Shown: positions 1-6,235 of the stretch, one piece after another | Layout of the letters: each line of letters starts with the position of its first letter | How positions within the stretch are numbered: position 1 is the first letter of the stretch | Source of the DNA: Streptomyces sp. AV19 | Lineage (GTDB): Bacteria > Actinomycetota > Actinomycetes > Streptomycetales > Streptomycetaceae | Reading direction: 5' to 3' | DNA length: 38,783 nucleotides | Assembly: GCF_015999245.1 (NCBI RefSeq) | Contig: NZ_JAEAMR010000020.1 | Span: forward strand, 1-38,783 | Program-made: the position numbers and the translations under genes | The notes under the pieces: model-generated | Told to the model about the DNA's origin: nothing | Databases searched by the model: none | What the model saw: the letters and a program-made list of their open reading frames with translations, nothing else

Positions 1-226
1 GGGGGGGGGTCCTGGGGGGGCGGGGGGTGGGGGGGGGGGCCGGGGGGGGGCCCGGGGCCGGGGGGGCCCCCCCGCCGGGGGCCCCCCCGGGGCGGGGGGG
101 GGGGGGTTGGGGGGGCCGCGGGTGGGGGGGGGCCCGGGGGGGTGGTCGCGGGGGGCGCGGGGGGGGCCCCCCGCCCCCGGCCCGCCCGGACGGCGCCCCC
201 ACGCGACGCGACCGGGCGGGCCCGTG
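1..226. other. G/C-rich low-complexity contig edge
   Basis: Almost pure runs of G interrupted by C and an occasional T or A. Reading frames here translate to Gly/Pro/Arg-only strings and are not credible genes. The opposite end of the window has the mirror-image composition (C runs), which suggests edge artefacts of assembly or sequencing. I see none of the clustered palindromes of a Streptomyces telomere. Confidence 0.7.
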
Positions 227-314
227 ACTTCCCCGTACCGGCGCCCGGCGGGGCGGGACGAGTGTGACGAGGGGGACGGTGTCAACCTGCGGCGGGTCGT
301 ATACCCTCGTCCGT

Positions 315-389
315 GTGAATCTGCTTGTAAAGCGACGCCACGTGGACTTCCTGCGCGTCACGAGCATGTCCTGTCGCCGCTCCGGCTGA
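315..389 (+). CDS. putative leader peptide (24 aa) with a Cys codon
   Basis: A short frame from GTG 315 to TGA 387-389 encodes MNLLVKRRHVDFLR followed by VTSMSCRRSG (24 residues). The core RRHVDxxR...SxxCR is, from memory, the signature of the short putative leader peptides common in Streptomyces 5' regions, often near sulfur-related genes. The single Cys codon TGT (residue 20) is followed by two CGC Arg codons. A TATACC hexamer (300-305) lies 9 nt upstream of the GTG and could be a -10 box, giving a nearly leaderless transcript. The next gene, an IPNS-family oxygenase, starts 229 nt downstream. Translation-dependent (possibly Cys-sensing) attenuation is inferred. The peptide match is what the sequence shows. 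Confidence 0.62.
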   Translation: MNLLVKRRHVDFLRVTSMSCRRSG

Positions 390-618
390 CCAGCGCCTCC
401 TGCTGCCCGGCATCTTCCCCGGGCCGGGGCGCTCACCGCGCTGACCTTGCGCTTTTCCAGGGCTTTCCGTCGTAGCCCATCCCTTTTTCCAGCTTTTCCG
501 GCCTTTTTCGCACCAGCCTGCCGCCTTGTCCCGTCCTGCCCGCACACCCTCGCGGCGGTACGGGCCGTCCGGTGACCCCGGAGGTGAGCGGGCCCCTCAC
601 GCAAGCTGTGGACACCTC
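390..618 (+). promoter_or_regulatory. leader between leader peptide and oxygenase, possible attenuator
   Basis: The stretch holds no credible gene. AGCGCC (392-397) can pair with GGCGCT (428-433), enclosing a CCCCGGGCCGGGG palindrome, directly after the leader-peptide stop. It is followed by a pyrimidine-rich tract (about 450-510) with repeated CTTTTCC/CTTTTTC units, unusual in this GC-rich DNA. This order (leader peptide, hairpin, pyrimidine tract) fits an attenuator, but no alternative antiterminator pairing was worked out. Confidence 0.3.
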
Positions 619-1632
619 ATGAACGACAAGCTCCCCGTCATCGACCTCTCCGCCGCCTCCGGCACCCCCGACGAGCGCGCCCGCTTCCACGAGGCGCTGC
701 ACGCGGCCGCCCGCGACGTCGGCTTCTTCCACCTGACGGGCCACGGCATCACCGACGACGAGACCGCCGAACTGATGCGCACCGTGCGGGCCTTCTTCGC
801 CCTCCCGGAGGCCGACCGGCTCGCCGTCTCCAACCTCAACTCGCCCCACTTCCGCGGCTACACCCGCATCGGCGACGAGCGCACCGGCGGCAGCCAGGAC
901 TGGCGGGACCAGATCGACATCGGTGCCGAGCGCGCCCCGCGTGTGCCGGCCCCCGGGGAACCCGGCTACTGGTGGCTGGACGGCCCCAACCAGTGGCCCG
1001 CCGCCCTCCCCGGGCTGCGCACCGCCGCACTGGGCTGGATCGACCGGCTGAGCGCGGTCGCCGAGCGGCTGCTGCACGAGCTGCTCACCGCGATCGGGGC
1101 GCCCGCCGGCTTCTACGACGACGCCTTCGCCGACCGCCCCCACCTGCACCTCAAGCTCGTCCGCTACCCCGGCAGCGCCCCCGACGGATCCGGCCAGGGC
1201 GTCGGCTGGCACAAGGACTACGGCTTCCTGACCCTGCTCCTGACGGACGAGGTCGGCGGGCTCCAGGTCGAGGGTCCCGACGGGTCGCTCCTGGACGTGC
1301 CGCCGCTCCCCGGCGCGTTCGTGATCAACCTGGGCGAGCTGCTGGAGGTGGCCACCGACGGCTACCTCAAGGCCACCAACCACCGTGTGGTCAGCCCGCC
1401 CGGCACCCGTGAGCGCTACTCCGTGCCCTTCTTCTACAACCCGCGGCTCGACGCCCGGATCGAGCCCGTGCCCTTCCCGCACGCCGACCGGGCCCCGGGC
1501 GTCACCCAGGACGCGGCCAACCCGCTGTTCGCCGAGTACGGCCGCAACGAGATCAAGGGCTGGCTCCGGGCGCACCCCGCCGTGGCGGAGCGCCACCACC
1601 GGGATCTGCTGGAGGCCGCGCCCGTCGGGTGA
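619..1632 (+). CDS. isopenicillin N synthase family Fe(II) dioxygenase
   Basis: The 337-aa protein begins MNDKLPVIDLSAA, the usual N-terminus of the IPNS/2-oxoglutarate Fe(II) oxygenase family (non-haem dioxygenase N-domain followed by a double-stranded beta-helix). Visible iron ligands are His and Asp of GWHKDYG and the later His of NHRVVS. The RYSVPFFYNP segment supplies the Arg-x-Ser that holds the co-substrate carboxylate. The family oxidises small molecules using 2-oxoglutarate or O2 alone; this substrate is unknown. ATG 619 is chosen because the family N-terminus begins there; the in-frame ATG at 526 adds an Arg/Pro-rich extension without homology. No clear Shine-Dalgarno precedes it. 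There is no ACV synthetase nearby, so this is not a penicillin gene. It lies 105 bp upstream of the MNIO gene on the same strand and could be co-transcribed. Confidence 0.88.
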   Translation: MNDKLPVIDLSAASGTPDERARFHEALHAAARDVGFFHLTGHGITDDETAELMRTVRAFFALPEADRLAVSNLNSPHFRGYTRIGDERTGGSQDWRDQIDIGAERAPRVPAPGEPGYWWLDGPNQWPAALPGLRTAALGWIDRLSAVAERLLHELLTAIGAPAGFYDDAFADRPHLHLKLVRYPGSAPDGSGQGVGWHKDYGFLTLLLTDEVGGLQVEGPDGSLLDVPPLPGAFVINLGELLEVATDGYLKATNHRVVSPPGTRERYSVPFFYNPRLDARIEPVPFPHADRAPGVTQDAANPLFAEYGRNEIKGWLRAHPAVAERHHRDLLEAAPVG

Positions 1633-1678
1633 GACCGGCGTCACAACCCTGCCCCCTGTAGCGCCCATCAAGGGTTTG

Positions 1679-1721
1679 TAAAGTGATCGGGCGTCATCAC
1701 CTCGGGATCGCAGGCCCGAGG
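1679..1721 (+). promoter_or_regulatory. candidate -10 box and hairpin before the MNIO gene
   Basis: TAAAGT (1679-1684) is a reasonable actinobacterial -10 hexamer, though no good -35 was seen. CCTCGGG (1700-1706) pairs perfectly with CCCGAGG (1715-1721) across an 8-nt loop. The hairpin ends just before the G-rich ribosome binding region of the GTG start at 1738, so it could influence translation of the MNIO operon. Confidence 0.3.
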
Positions 1722-1737
1722 GTTTGGGGGTGGGGTT

Positions 1738-2565
1738 GTGCGGGAGCTGGGGACCGGGATCGGCTGGCGGCCGGAGATCGCCGACGAGATCGCGGGGCTG
1801 ACCGGGATCGACTGGGTGGAGGTCGTGGCGGAGAACATCTGCCCCGGCCACCTCCCCGACGCCCTGCGCCGGCTGCTCGACGCCGGGACCGCCGTCGTCC
1901 CGCACGGCGTCTCGCTCGGCCTCGGCGGTGCCGAACGCCCCGACCTCGCCCGCCTCATGGCCCTCGCCGAGCGCGCCGAGGCCCTGGGGTCGCCGCTGGT
2001 CAGCGAGCACATCGCGTTCGTCCGCTCCTCCGGCGGGCCCGGCCCCCGGCTGGAGGCCGGGCACCTGCTGCCCGTGCCCCGCACCCGGGACGCGCTCGAC
2101 GTGCTCTGCGAGAACGTACGCATCGCCCAGGACGCGCTGCCCGTGCCCCTCGCCCTGGAGAACATCGCCGCCCTCATGGCCTGGCCCGACGAGGAGCTGA
2201 CGGAGGGTCAGTTCCTCGCGGAGCTCGTCGAACGCACCGGCGTGGGGCTCCTCGTGGACGTCGCCAACCTCCACACCAACCACGTCAACCGGGGCGAGGA
2301 CCCGGCCCGGGCGCTGGACGAACTGCCCGTCGAGGCCATCGCCTACGTCCACGTCGCCGGCGGGTACGAACGCGACGGGCTCTGGTACGACAGCCACGCC
2401 CACCCCGTCACCCGGCCCGTGCTCGACGTCCTCGCCGAGCTCTGCGCCCGCGTCGTCCCGCCCGGCGTCATGCTGGAACGCGACGACGACTTCCCGTCCG
2501 GGGAAGCGCTGTCCGCCGAACTGGACGCGATACGCGGCGTGTTGGCCGGAGCCCGCCATGGCTGA
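1738..2565 (+). CDS. DUF692 / MNIO-family multinuclear non-haem iron enzyme
   Basis: The 275-aa product matches the DUF692 TIM-barrel family throughout: GTGIGWRPE near the start, VVPHGVSLGLGG (H56), SEHIAF (H91), LALENIA (E141), DVANLHTNHVN (D174, H179, H182), YVHVAGGY (H205), DSHAHPV (H220, H222) and MLERDDDFP (E247). These His/Asp/Glu residues are the expected iron ligands. Characterised members (MbnB, TglH, the bufferin enzymes) install oxidative changes on Cys or nearby residues of ribosomal peptides and need a small partner protein. The length is typical. The start is GTG after a G-rich purine tract. The 3' end overlaps the next gene by 8 bp, implying translational coupling. The family is very likely; the substrate is inferred from the Cys-rich tails encoded two and three genes downstream. 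Confidence 0.9.
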   Translation: MRELGTGIGWRPEIADEIAGLTGIDWVEVVAENICPGHLPDALRRLLDAGTAVVPHGVSLGLGGAERPDLARLMALAERAEALGSPLVSEHIAFVRSSGGPGPRLEAGHLLPVPRTRDALDVLCENVRIAQDALPVPLALENIAALMAWPDEELTEGQFLAELVERTGVGLLVDVANLHTNHVNRGEDPARALDELPVEAIAYVHVAGGYERDGLWYDSHAHPVTRPVLDVLAELCARVVPPGVMLERDDDFPSGEALSAELDAIRGVLAGARHG

Positions 2566-2989
2566 GACCGACGCCGCCCGCGAGCGGCTCGCCCGCGCCC
2601 AGTACGCCCTGCTCGCCTCGCTCGTCACCGACGCCCCGCCCCCGCCGGGCTTCGACCCGCACCGGATCGCCGTCCAGCGCCGGGCACTTCGGGCCAAGCG
2701 CGCCGGCGTCGTCGCCCGGGTGGCGCCCGAACTGCCCGCCCTGCTGGGCGAGGACTACCGACGGCTCTTCCTCGACTACGCCGCGAAGCGGGCCATGACG
2801 GACGGCTACCACCGCGACGCCCTCGACTTCGCCCGCCACCTGATCGGCGTACGGGCCGTGCCCGAGCCCCAGCTCGGCCGACTGGCCGACTGGCTGGCCG
2901 GAGCCACCGCTCCGCCGGCCGCTCCGCCCGGACCCCTCCGCCGGCTCGTGACCGCCCTGCGCGGCGGACGGAAGGCAGGAACCCGATGA
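2558..2989 (+). CDS. DUF2063-like partner protein of the MNIO enzyme
   Basis: A 143-aa soluble, Arg/Ala-rich protein. Residues about 10-95 follow the pattern of the DUF2063 N-terminal domain: helix, PPPPGFDPHRIAVQRRAL, then PELPALLGEDYRRLF and YHRDALDFARHL. Partners of this kind (MbnC, TglI) bind the precursor and form the active complex with the MNIO enzyme. From memory, Streptomyces homologues carry an SCO6045-like C-terminal domain. ATG 2558 lies inside the 3' end of the MNIO gene and its own stop overlaps the next ATG (ATGA at 2986-2989), so all three are probably translated as a coupled unit. It is shorter than proteobacterial DUF2063 proteins and lacks their long C-terminal half. The partner role is inferred from pattern and position. 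Confidence 0.68.
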   Translation: MAETDAARERLARAQYALLASLVTDAPPPPGFDPHRIAVQRRALRAKRAGVVARVAPELPALLGEDYRRLFLDYAAKRAMTDGYHRDALDFARHLIGVRAVPEPQLGRLADWLAGATAPPAAPPGPLRRLVTALRGGRKAGTR

Positions 2990-3954
2990 CCGTGGTCGTG
3001 CCGGTGACGCTCCTCGCCGTCGTCGCCCCCGCGCTGTGGACCCTGTGGCTGTGGTGGCGGGCCCGCCACCCGGGGACCGGTCCTTCGCCGGCGCCCGACC
3101 TGCTCCGGGCCGCCTACCTCCAAGGCGGCGCGGGCCGGCTCGTGGACGCCGTGATCACCAGGATGTGGCAGGACGGACGCGTCACGGTGCGCGGCGGCCG
3201 GCTCACCGTGACCCGCGCGGTCGCCCACGACGCCGTGGAACGCGCCCTGCTCGCGCAGTGCGGCCCGGGCTGGGCCAAGTCGCTGAAATGGCTGCGTATC
3301 GGACTGCGCAGGGACGCGGCCCTGGAGGCACTGCACCACGACCTCGTCGCGCGGGGCATGCTGGCCGGCCCGCGGACGTGGCGCCTGTGGCGGCGGGCCG
3401 TCCTGGTCCAGCGCGTCGGTCTGCCCGTCGCCCTGGTCACAGCCCTGTTCGTCGACGCCGCGCTGTTCCCGGGCGTGCTCGCGACGGCCGTCCCGGGCCT
3501 GGCCGTCGCCATCGCCTGCCGGCCGCGCAAGCGCCGCATCCCCTGGACCGCCCCCGGCGAGCGCCTCGCCCGGCGGATGCGCGCGGACGGCCCCTGGAGC
3601 ACCACTGACGCCCGGCTGCACCCGGAGGGCCACGCCGGCGTGGTCGCCGTCCACGGCACGGACAAGCTGGCGGACGCGTCGCTCCGCGAGGAGTTCCGCA
3701 AGGCGAACGAGGCGGACCGGCAGCGTCGCGCGGGCGGCGGTTCCTCGTCGTCGTCCTCCTCCTCCACGTACTGGGTGTACGGGGCGGCGTCGTCCTGCTC
3801 CGTCGTGGTCGGCGCCTCCTGCGACGGGGGCTGGAACGAGGCGGGGTGGGGCGACGGAGGGTCCTCGTCCGGCGGCTCCGGCGATTCGGGCGGGTCGGGG
3901 TGCTCGTCGGGGTCGAGCTGTTCCAGCTGTTCCTCGTCGAGCTGCTCCTCCTGA
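2986..3954 (+). CDS. TIGR04222-type membrane protein with Ser/Gly/Cys tail (candidate MNIO substrate 1)
   Basis: A 322-aa protein with an N-terminal membrane helix (about residues 2-25), a 110-residue cytoplasmic-looking segment, one or two hydrophobic helices (about 137-178) and a second soluble part up to about 248. The tail (250-322) is low complexity: a run of eight Ser, then Gly/Ser with Cys at 271, 279, 306, 312, 315 and 320, finishing SCSSCSSSSCSS. From memory this layout is the TIGR04222 domain, known for low-complexity Gly/Cys/Ser ends. Its ATG overlaps the stop of the DUF2063-like gene. The close paralogue that follows shares the architecture and the final Cys motif. Cys modification by the MNIO enzyme is inferred. 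Function is otherwise unknown. Confidence 0.8.
   Translation: MTVVVPVTLLAVVAPALWTLWLWWRARHPGTGPSPAPDLLRAAYLQGGAGRLVDAVITRMWQDGRVTVRGGRLTVTRAVAHDAVERALLAQCGPGWAKSLKWLRIGLRRDAALEALHHDLVARGMLAGPRTWRLWRRAVLVQRVGLPVALVTALFVDAALFPGVLATAVPGLAVAIACRPRKRRIPWTAPGERLARRMRADGPWSTTDARLHPEGHAGVVAVHGTDKLADASLREEFRKANEADRQRRAGGGSSSSSSSSTYWVYGAASSCSVVVGASCDGGWNEAGWGDGGSSSGGSGDSGGSGCSSGSSCSSCSSSSCSS
3733..3954 (+). repeat. Ser/Gly/Cys low-complexity tail of the first TIGR04222-type protein
   Basis: Codes residues 250-322. Serines are mostly TCG/TCC, with AGC interspersed near the end. The six Cys are concentrated toward the C-terminus, with spacing 6, 3, 5 in the last four. The final 12 residues nearly match those of the paralogue. 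Confidence 0.8.
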
Positions 3955-3983
3955 GCCGTGCCGTACCGAAAGGAAGCGGTCCT

Positions 3984-4901
3984 ATGACCACCGTCGTCGT
4001 CGTGGCGCTGATCGCGCTGCTGCTCCCCTCCGTCTGGCTCGGCGCGGTCCGGCTGCGGGTCCGTGGCCCCCGGGGTCCCGTCACCGGCGTCGAACCGGAC
4101 CTGTACGGCATGGCCTGGCTCTTCGACGGCCGGCAGCGCGTCGCCGACACCGTGATCACCGCGATGCACGCCGACGGCCGCGTCGCCGTGGACGCCGAGG
4201 GCGTGCTGCGGGTGGTCCGGCCCGTCGTCCGGCACCCCGTCGAGCGCGAACTGCTCAAGCGGTGCGGTACCGACTGGGAGGGCGAGCTGCGCGAACTGCG
4301 CAATGTCCTGCGCCGGGGCGAGCCCGCGCTGGGTGTCGAACGGTCCCTGGAGAAGCTGGGGTTGAAGATACCGTCCCGGCGGATGACGGAATGGCGGTGG
4401 GCGGCGGGCGTCCAGGTGGCCGGGCTGGTGGTGGCCGGCGCGGTGGGCGGAGTTCTGTTGCTGTCCCGGGGAGTCCACTGGGTGCCCTGTGTGCTGTCGG
4501 CGCTGGTGGCCGGGGGCGTCGTGCTGCGGGTGGTGTGCCACCCGCGGTGGTGGACGGACCTCACCGACCACGGCCGGGACGTGCGGGACCACCTCCTCCA
4601 CACGCCGTGGGGCGAGCGGGACGCGGAGGTCCATCCGGCGGGGGCGGTCGGGGTCGTGGCGGTATGGGGTGTGGACCACGTGCCGGACGAGGTGCTGCGG
4701 GGGCAGTTGGAGAAGGCCGCGGACCGGTGGACGGCCGACACCTCCTCGTCGTCCTCCTCGTCGTCCTCGTTCTCCTCGTCGGGATCCTCGTGCGGTGGGA
4801 GCGACGGCGGTGGCGGTTGTTCGAGCCATCACAGCTGCTCCAGCTGTTCCTCGTCCAGCTGCTCCTCGTCGAGTTGCAGCAGTAGCAGCTGCTCGTCGTG
4901 A
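3984..4901 (+). CDS. TIGR04222-type membrane protein with Ser/Cys tail (candidate MNIO substrate 2)
   Basis: A 305-aa paralogue of the preceding gene: N-terminal helix (3-23), the shared segment RVADTVITAMHADGRVAV, hydrophobic helices (about 140-160 and 166-185), a soluble part with EVHPAGAVGVVAVWG (the neighbour has LHPEGHAGVVAVHG), then the tail. The tail (254-305) has a nine-Ser run and Cys at 270, 279, 285, 288, 293, 298 and 303. The last five are spaced 3, 5, 5, 5, forming CSSC followed by repeated SSSSC units. ATG 3984 is chosen over the longer frame from 3846 because AGGAAG (3971-3976) sits 7 nt upstream and the frame before it merely shadows the neighbour's tail. The gap to the upstream gene is 29 bp. 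Co-expression with the MNIO pair is very likely. Confidence 0.82.
   Translation: MTTVVVVALIALLLPSVWLGAVRLRVRGPRGPVTGVEPDLYGMAWLFDGRQRVADTVITAMHADGRVAVDAEGVLRVVRPVVRHPVERELLKRCGTDWEGELRELRNVLRRGEPALGVERSLEKLGLKIPSRRMTEWRWAAGVQVAGLVVAGAVGGVLLLSRGVHWVPCVLSALVAGGVVLRVVCHPRWWTDLTDHGRDVRDHLLHTPWGERDAEVHPAGAVGVVAVWGVDHVPDEVLRGQLEKAADRWTADTSSSSSSSSSFSSSGSSCGGSDGGGGCSSHHSCSSCSSSSCSSSSCSSSSCSS
4743..4898 (+). repeat. C-S4 repeat tail of the second TIGR04222-type protein
   Basis: Residues 254-305. The terminal part is a near-regular Cys-Ser-Ser-Ser-Ser repeat, but its Ser codons are mixed (TCC, TCG, AGC, AGT). The amino acid pattern therefore looks selected rather than produced by recent slippage. It ends only 16 bp before the convergent MFS gene. 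Confidence 0.75.
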
Positions 4902-4917
4902 GGCGGCCGGGCGGCCT

Positions 4918-6135
4918 TCACCGGCGGCCCAGGACCGTCACCCCCGCGCAGGTGACCGCGGCCAGCACCGCCCCGGCGCCCATCAGCCACGCCGCCCCGA
5001 ACGTCCCCGACAGCAGGGTGACCGCGTACGGCGTGAACATTCCCACGTACGCCGCCGTCCAGAACAGCGCCGTCACGCGCGCCAGCCGCTCCGGTGGTGC
5101 GATCGCGGCCACCTCCGTCAGGCCGAAGGACAGCAACAGGCCGTAGCCCGCGCCGAGTACGGCCGCCGTGCCGAGGGCGAGCACCGGCTGCCCGCCGGAG
5201 GCCGCCACGGCGGCGAGGACGAAACCGGCCACGACGACGGCCAGTCCGGCGACGGCCGCGGCCTGGCGGTGGCGGGCGGCCAGCCGCCGGGCCAGCGGCT
5301 GCACCAGCAGGCCCGCGCCGGGCACGACCGCGGTCGCGACGCCCGCGTAGACCGTGCGCCAGCCCGACACCCCGTGCACCAGGCCGGGCAGCGTCACGAA
5401 CCCGACGGTCGGCGCGGCGAACACCCAGGGCGCGAGCGGCAGGACGGCGCGGCGGAAGCGCGCCCGGTCCCAACCGGACGGGGACGTACGGGGCGCGGGG
5501 CCGCCGCCCGTCTCGGGCGCCCCGTACGCCGCCGCCCACGCCCCGGCCGCCAGCAGCAGGTGCGGCACGTACGCGAGCATCGTCGGATGCGGCGCCCACT
5601 GGGCGATCAGCGCCGAGACCAGGCCGCCGGAGGCGAAGCCGGCGGAGACGAACAGCCCCGCCCGGCGGGCCGCGGCGCCGGGCGCCGCGCCGGGGACGAA
5701 CGGCGGGCCGGACAGCTCCTTGACCCACGCGCTGCCCGCCGCCAGCAGGGCCCCCGCGCCGAGCCCGGTGAGCAGCCGGCCGGGCAGCAGCCACCCGGTG
5801 GCCGCCGTCCCCGCCATCAGGACGGCCGTCGAGGCGAGGTTGACGGCGAGGGCCGTCAGCGCGACCGGGCGCCGGCCCAGCCGGTCCGCCAGCGGCCCGC
5901 CCGCCAGCAGTCCGGGGATCAGCCCGAGGACGTACACGGCGACCAGCCCGGTGGCCGCGGACTCGGTCAGGCCCAGCTCCGAGCGGTAGACGCCGAGCAG
6001 GGAGGAGAACTGGTTGGCGCTCCAGCCCGAGGCCGTCATCATCCAGGCCGTCCGCAGGCCGGGACGGGACATGGGACGGGACGCGGGACGGACCGGCGGC
6101 GCGGCCGGCGGGGTGTGCGAAGTGGTCGTGCTCAT
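4918..6135 (-). CDS. MFS transporter
   Basis: A 405-aa polytopic protein with about 12 membrane helices. It opens with a Thr/Pro-rich stretch, then TAWMMTASGWSANQFSSLLG. The MFS loop 2-3 signature is clear in GGPLADRLGRRPVAL. The internal duplication is visible, with a second-half loop LARRLAARHR. The family expels or imports small molecules using the proton gradient; the substrate is not evident. ATG 6135 precedes the first helix and faces a LysR gene on the other strand 100 bp away. Divergent LysR-MFS pairs usually mean that the regulator controls the pump. The gene is convergent with the Cys-tail operon, so it is not part of that transcript. Confidence 0.88.
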   Translation of the reverse strand: MSTTTSHTPPAAPPVRPASRPMSRPGLRTAWMMTASGWSANQFSSLLGVYRSELGLTESAATGLVAVYVLGLIPGLLAGGPLADRLGRRPVALTALAVNLASTAVLMAGTAATGWLLPGRLLTGLGAGALLAAGSAWVKELSGPPFVPGAAPGAAARRAGLFVSAGFASGGLVSALIAQWAPHPTMLAYVPHLLLAAGAWAAAYGAPETGGGPAPRTSPSGWDRARFRRAVLPLAPWVFAAPTVGFVTLPGLVHGVSGWRTVYAGVATAVVPGAGLLVQPLARRLAARHRQAAAVAGLAVVVAGFVLAAVAASGGQPVLALGTAAVLGAGYGLLLSFGLTEVAAIAPPERLARVTALFWTAAYVGMFTPYAVTLLSGTFGAAWLMGAGAVLAAVTCAGVTVLGRR

Positions 6136-6175
6136 GGCGGCAGTTGTACGGGCCGGCGGCCCGCCCGCGCCGCCC

Positions 6176-6196
6176 GCGTTCACGAATCGTGAACGC
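6176..6196. promoter_or_regulatory. perfect 21-bp palindrome, likely LysR operator
   Basis: Arms GCGTTCACGA (6176-6185) and TCGTGAACGC (6187-6196) are exact reverse complements around one central base. Inside is a T-N11-A box (TCACG...CGTGA), the LysR-family recognition pattern. It sits in the 100-bp divergent region between the MFS and LysR genes, about 27 bp upstream of the LysR -10 box. Confidence 0.75.
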
Positions 6197-6222
6197 CCGT
6201 GCGGGCGCGGGCCCGGCCCGCA

Positions 6223-6228
6223 TAGGCT
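6223..6228 (+). promoter_or_regulatory. TAGGCT -10 box, probable leaderless LysR promoter
   Basis: TAGGCT is followed by exactly 7 nt and then ATG 6236. This spacing places the transcription start at or next to the start codon, as in the many leaderless Streptomyces transcripts. No convincing Shine-Dalgarno precedes the ATG. The same hexamer and spacing recur at 29480-29485. Confidence 0.55.
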
Positions 6229-6235
6229 GGCCGGC

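Noticed and set aside
1..230. Streptomyces telomere
   Set aside because: No set of nested palindromes with short loops; only homopolymer runs.
27..475. Frames in the G-rich left edge
   Set aside because: Translation is Gly/Pro/Arg only and starts in probable artefact sequence.
619..1632. Penicillin/cephalosporin cluster suggested by the IPNS-family gene
   Set aside because: No ACV synthetase or other beta-lactam genes occur in the window; the IPNS family is broad and this is a generic member.
433..2697. 754-codon open frame on the minus strand opposite the oxygenase and MNIO genes
   Set aside because: Composition is Gly/Val/Arg/Asp-rich antisense of strong family genes; no domain or plausible ribosome site.
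3114..4832. Long minus-strand frame opposite the two Cys-tailed genes
   Set aside because: Low-complexity Arg/Pro/Thr translation typical of GC-skewed antisense; the plus-strand paralogues share conserved segments.
3733..4901. Lanthipeptide precursor (Ser + Cys rich tail)
   Set aside because: No LanB, LanM, LanKC or LanL gene is present, while an MNIO enzyme and partner are directly adjacent.
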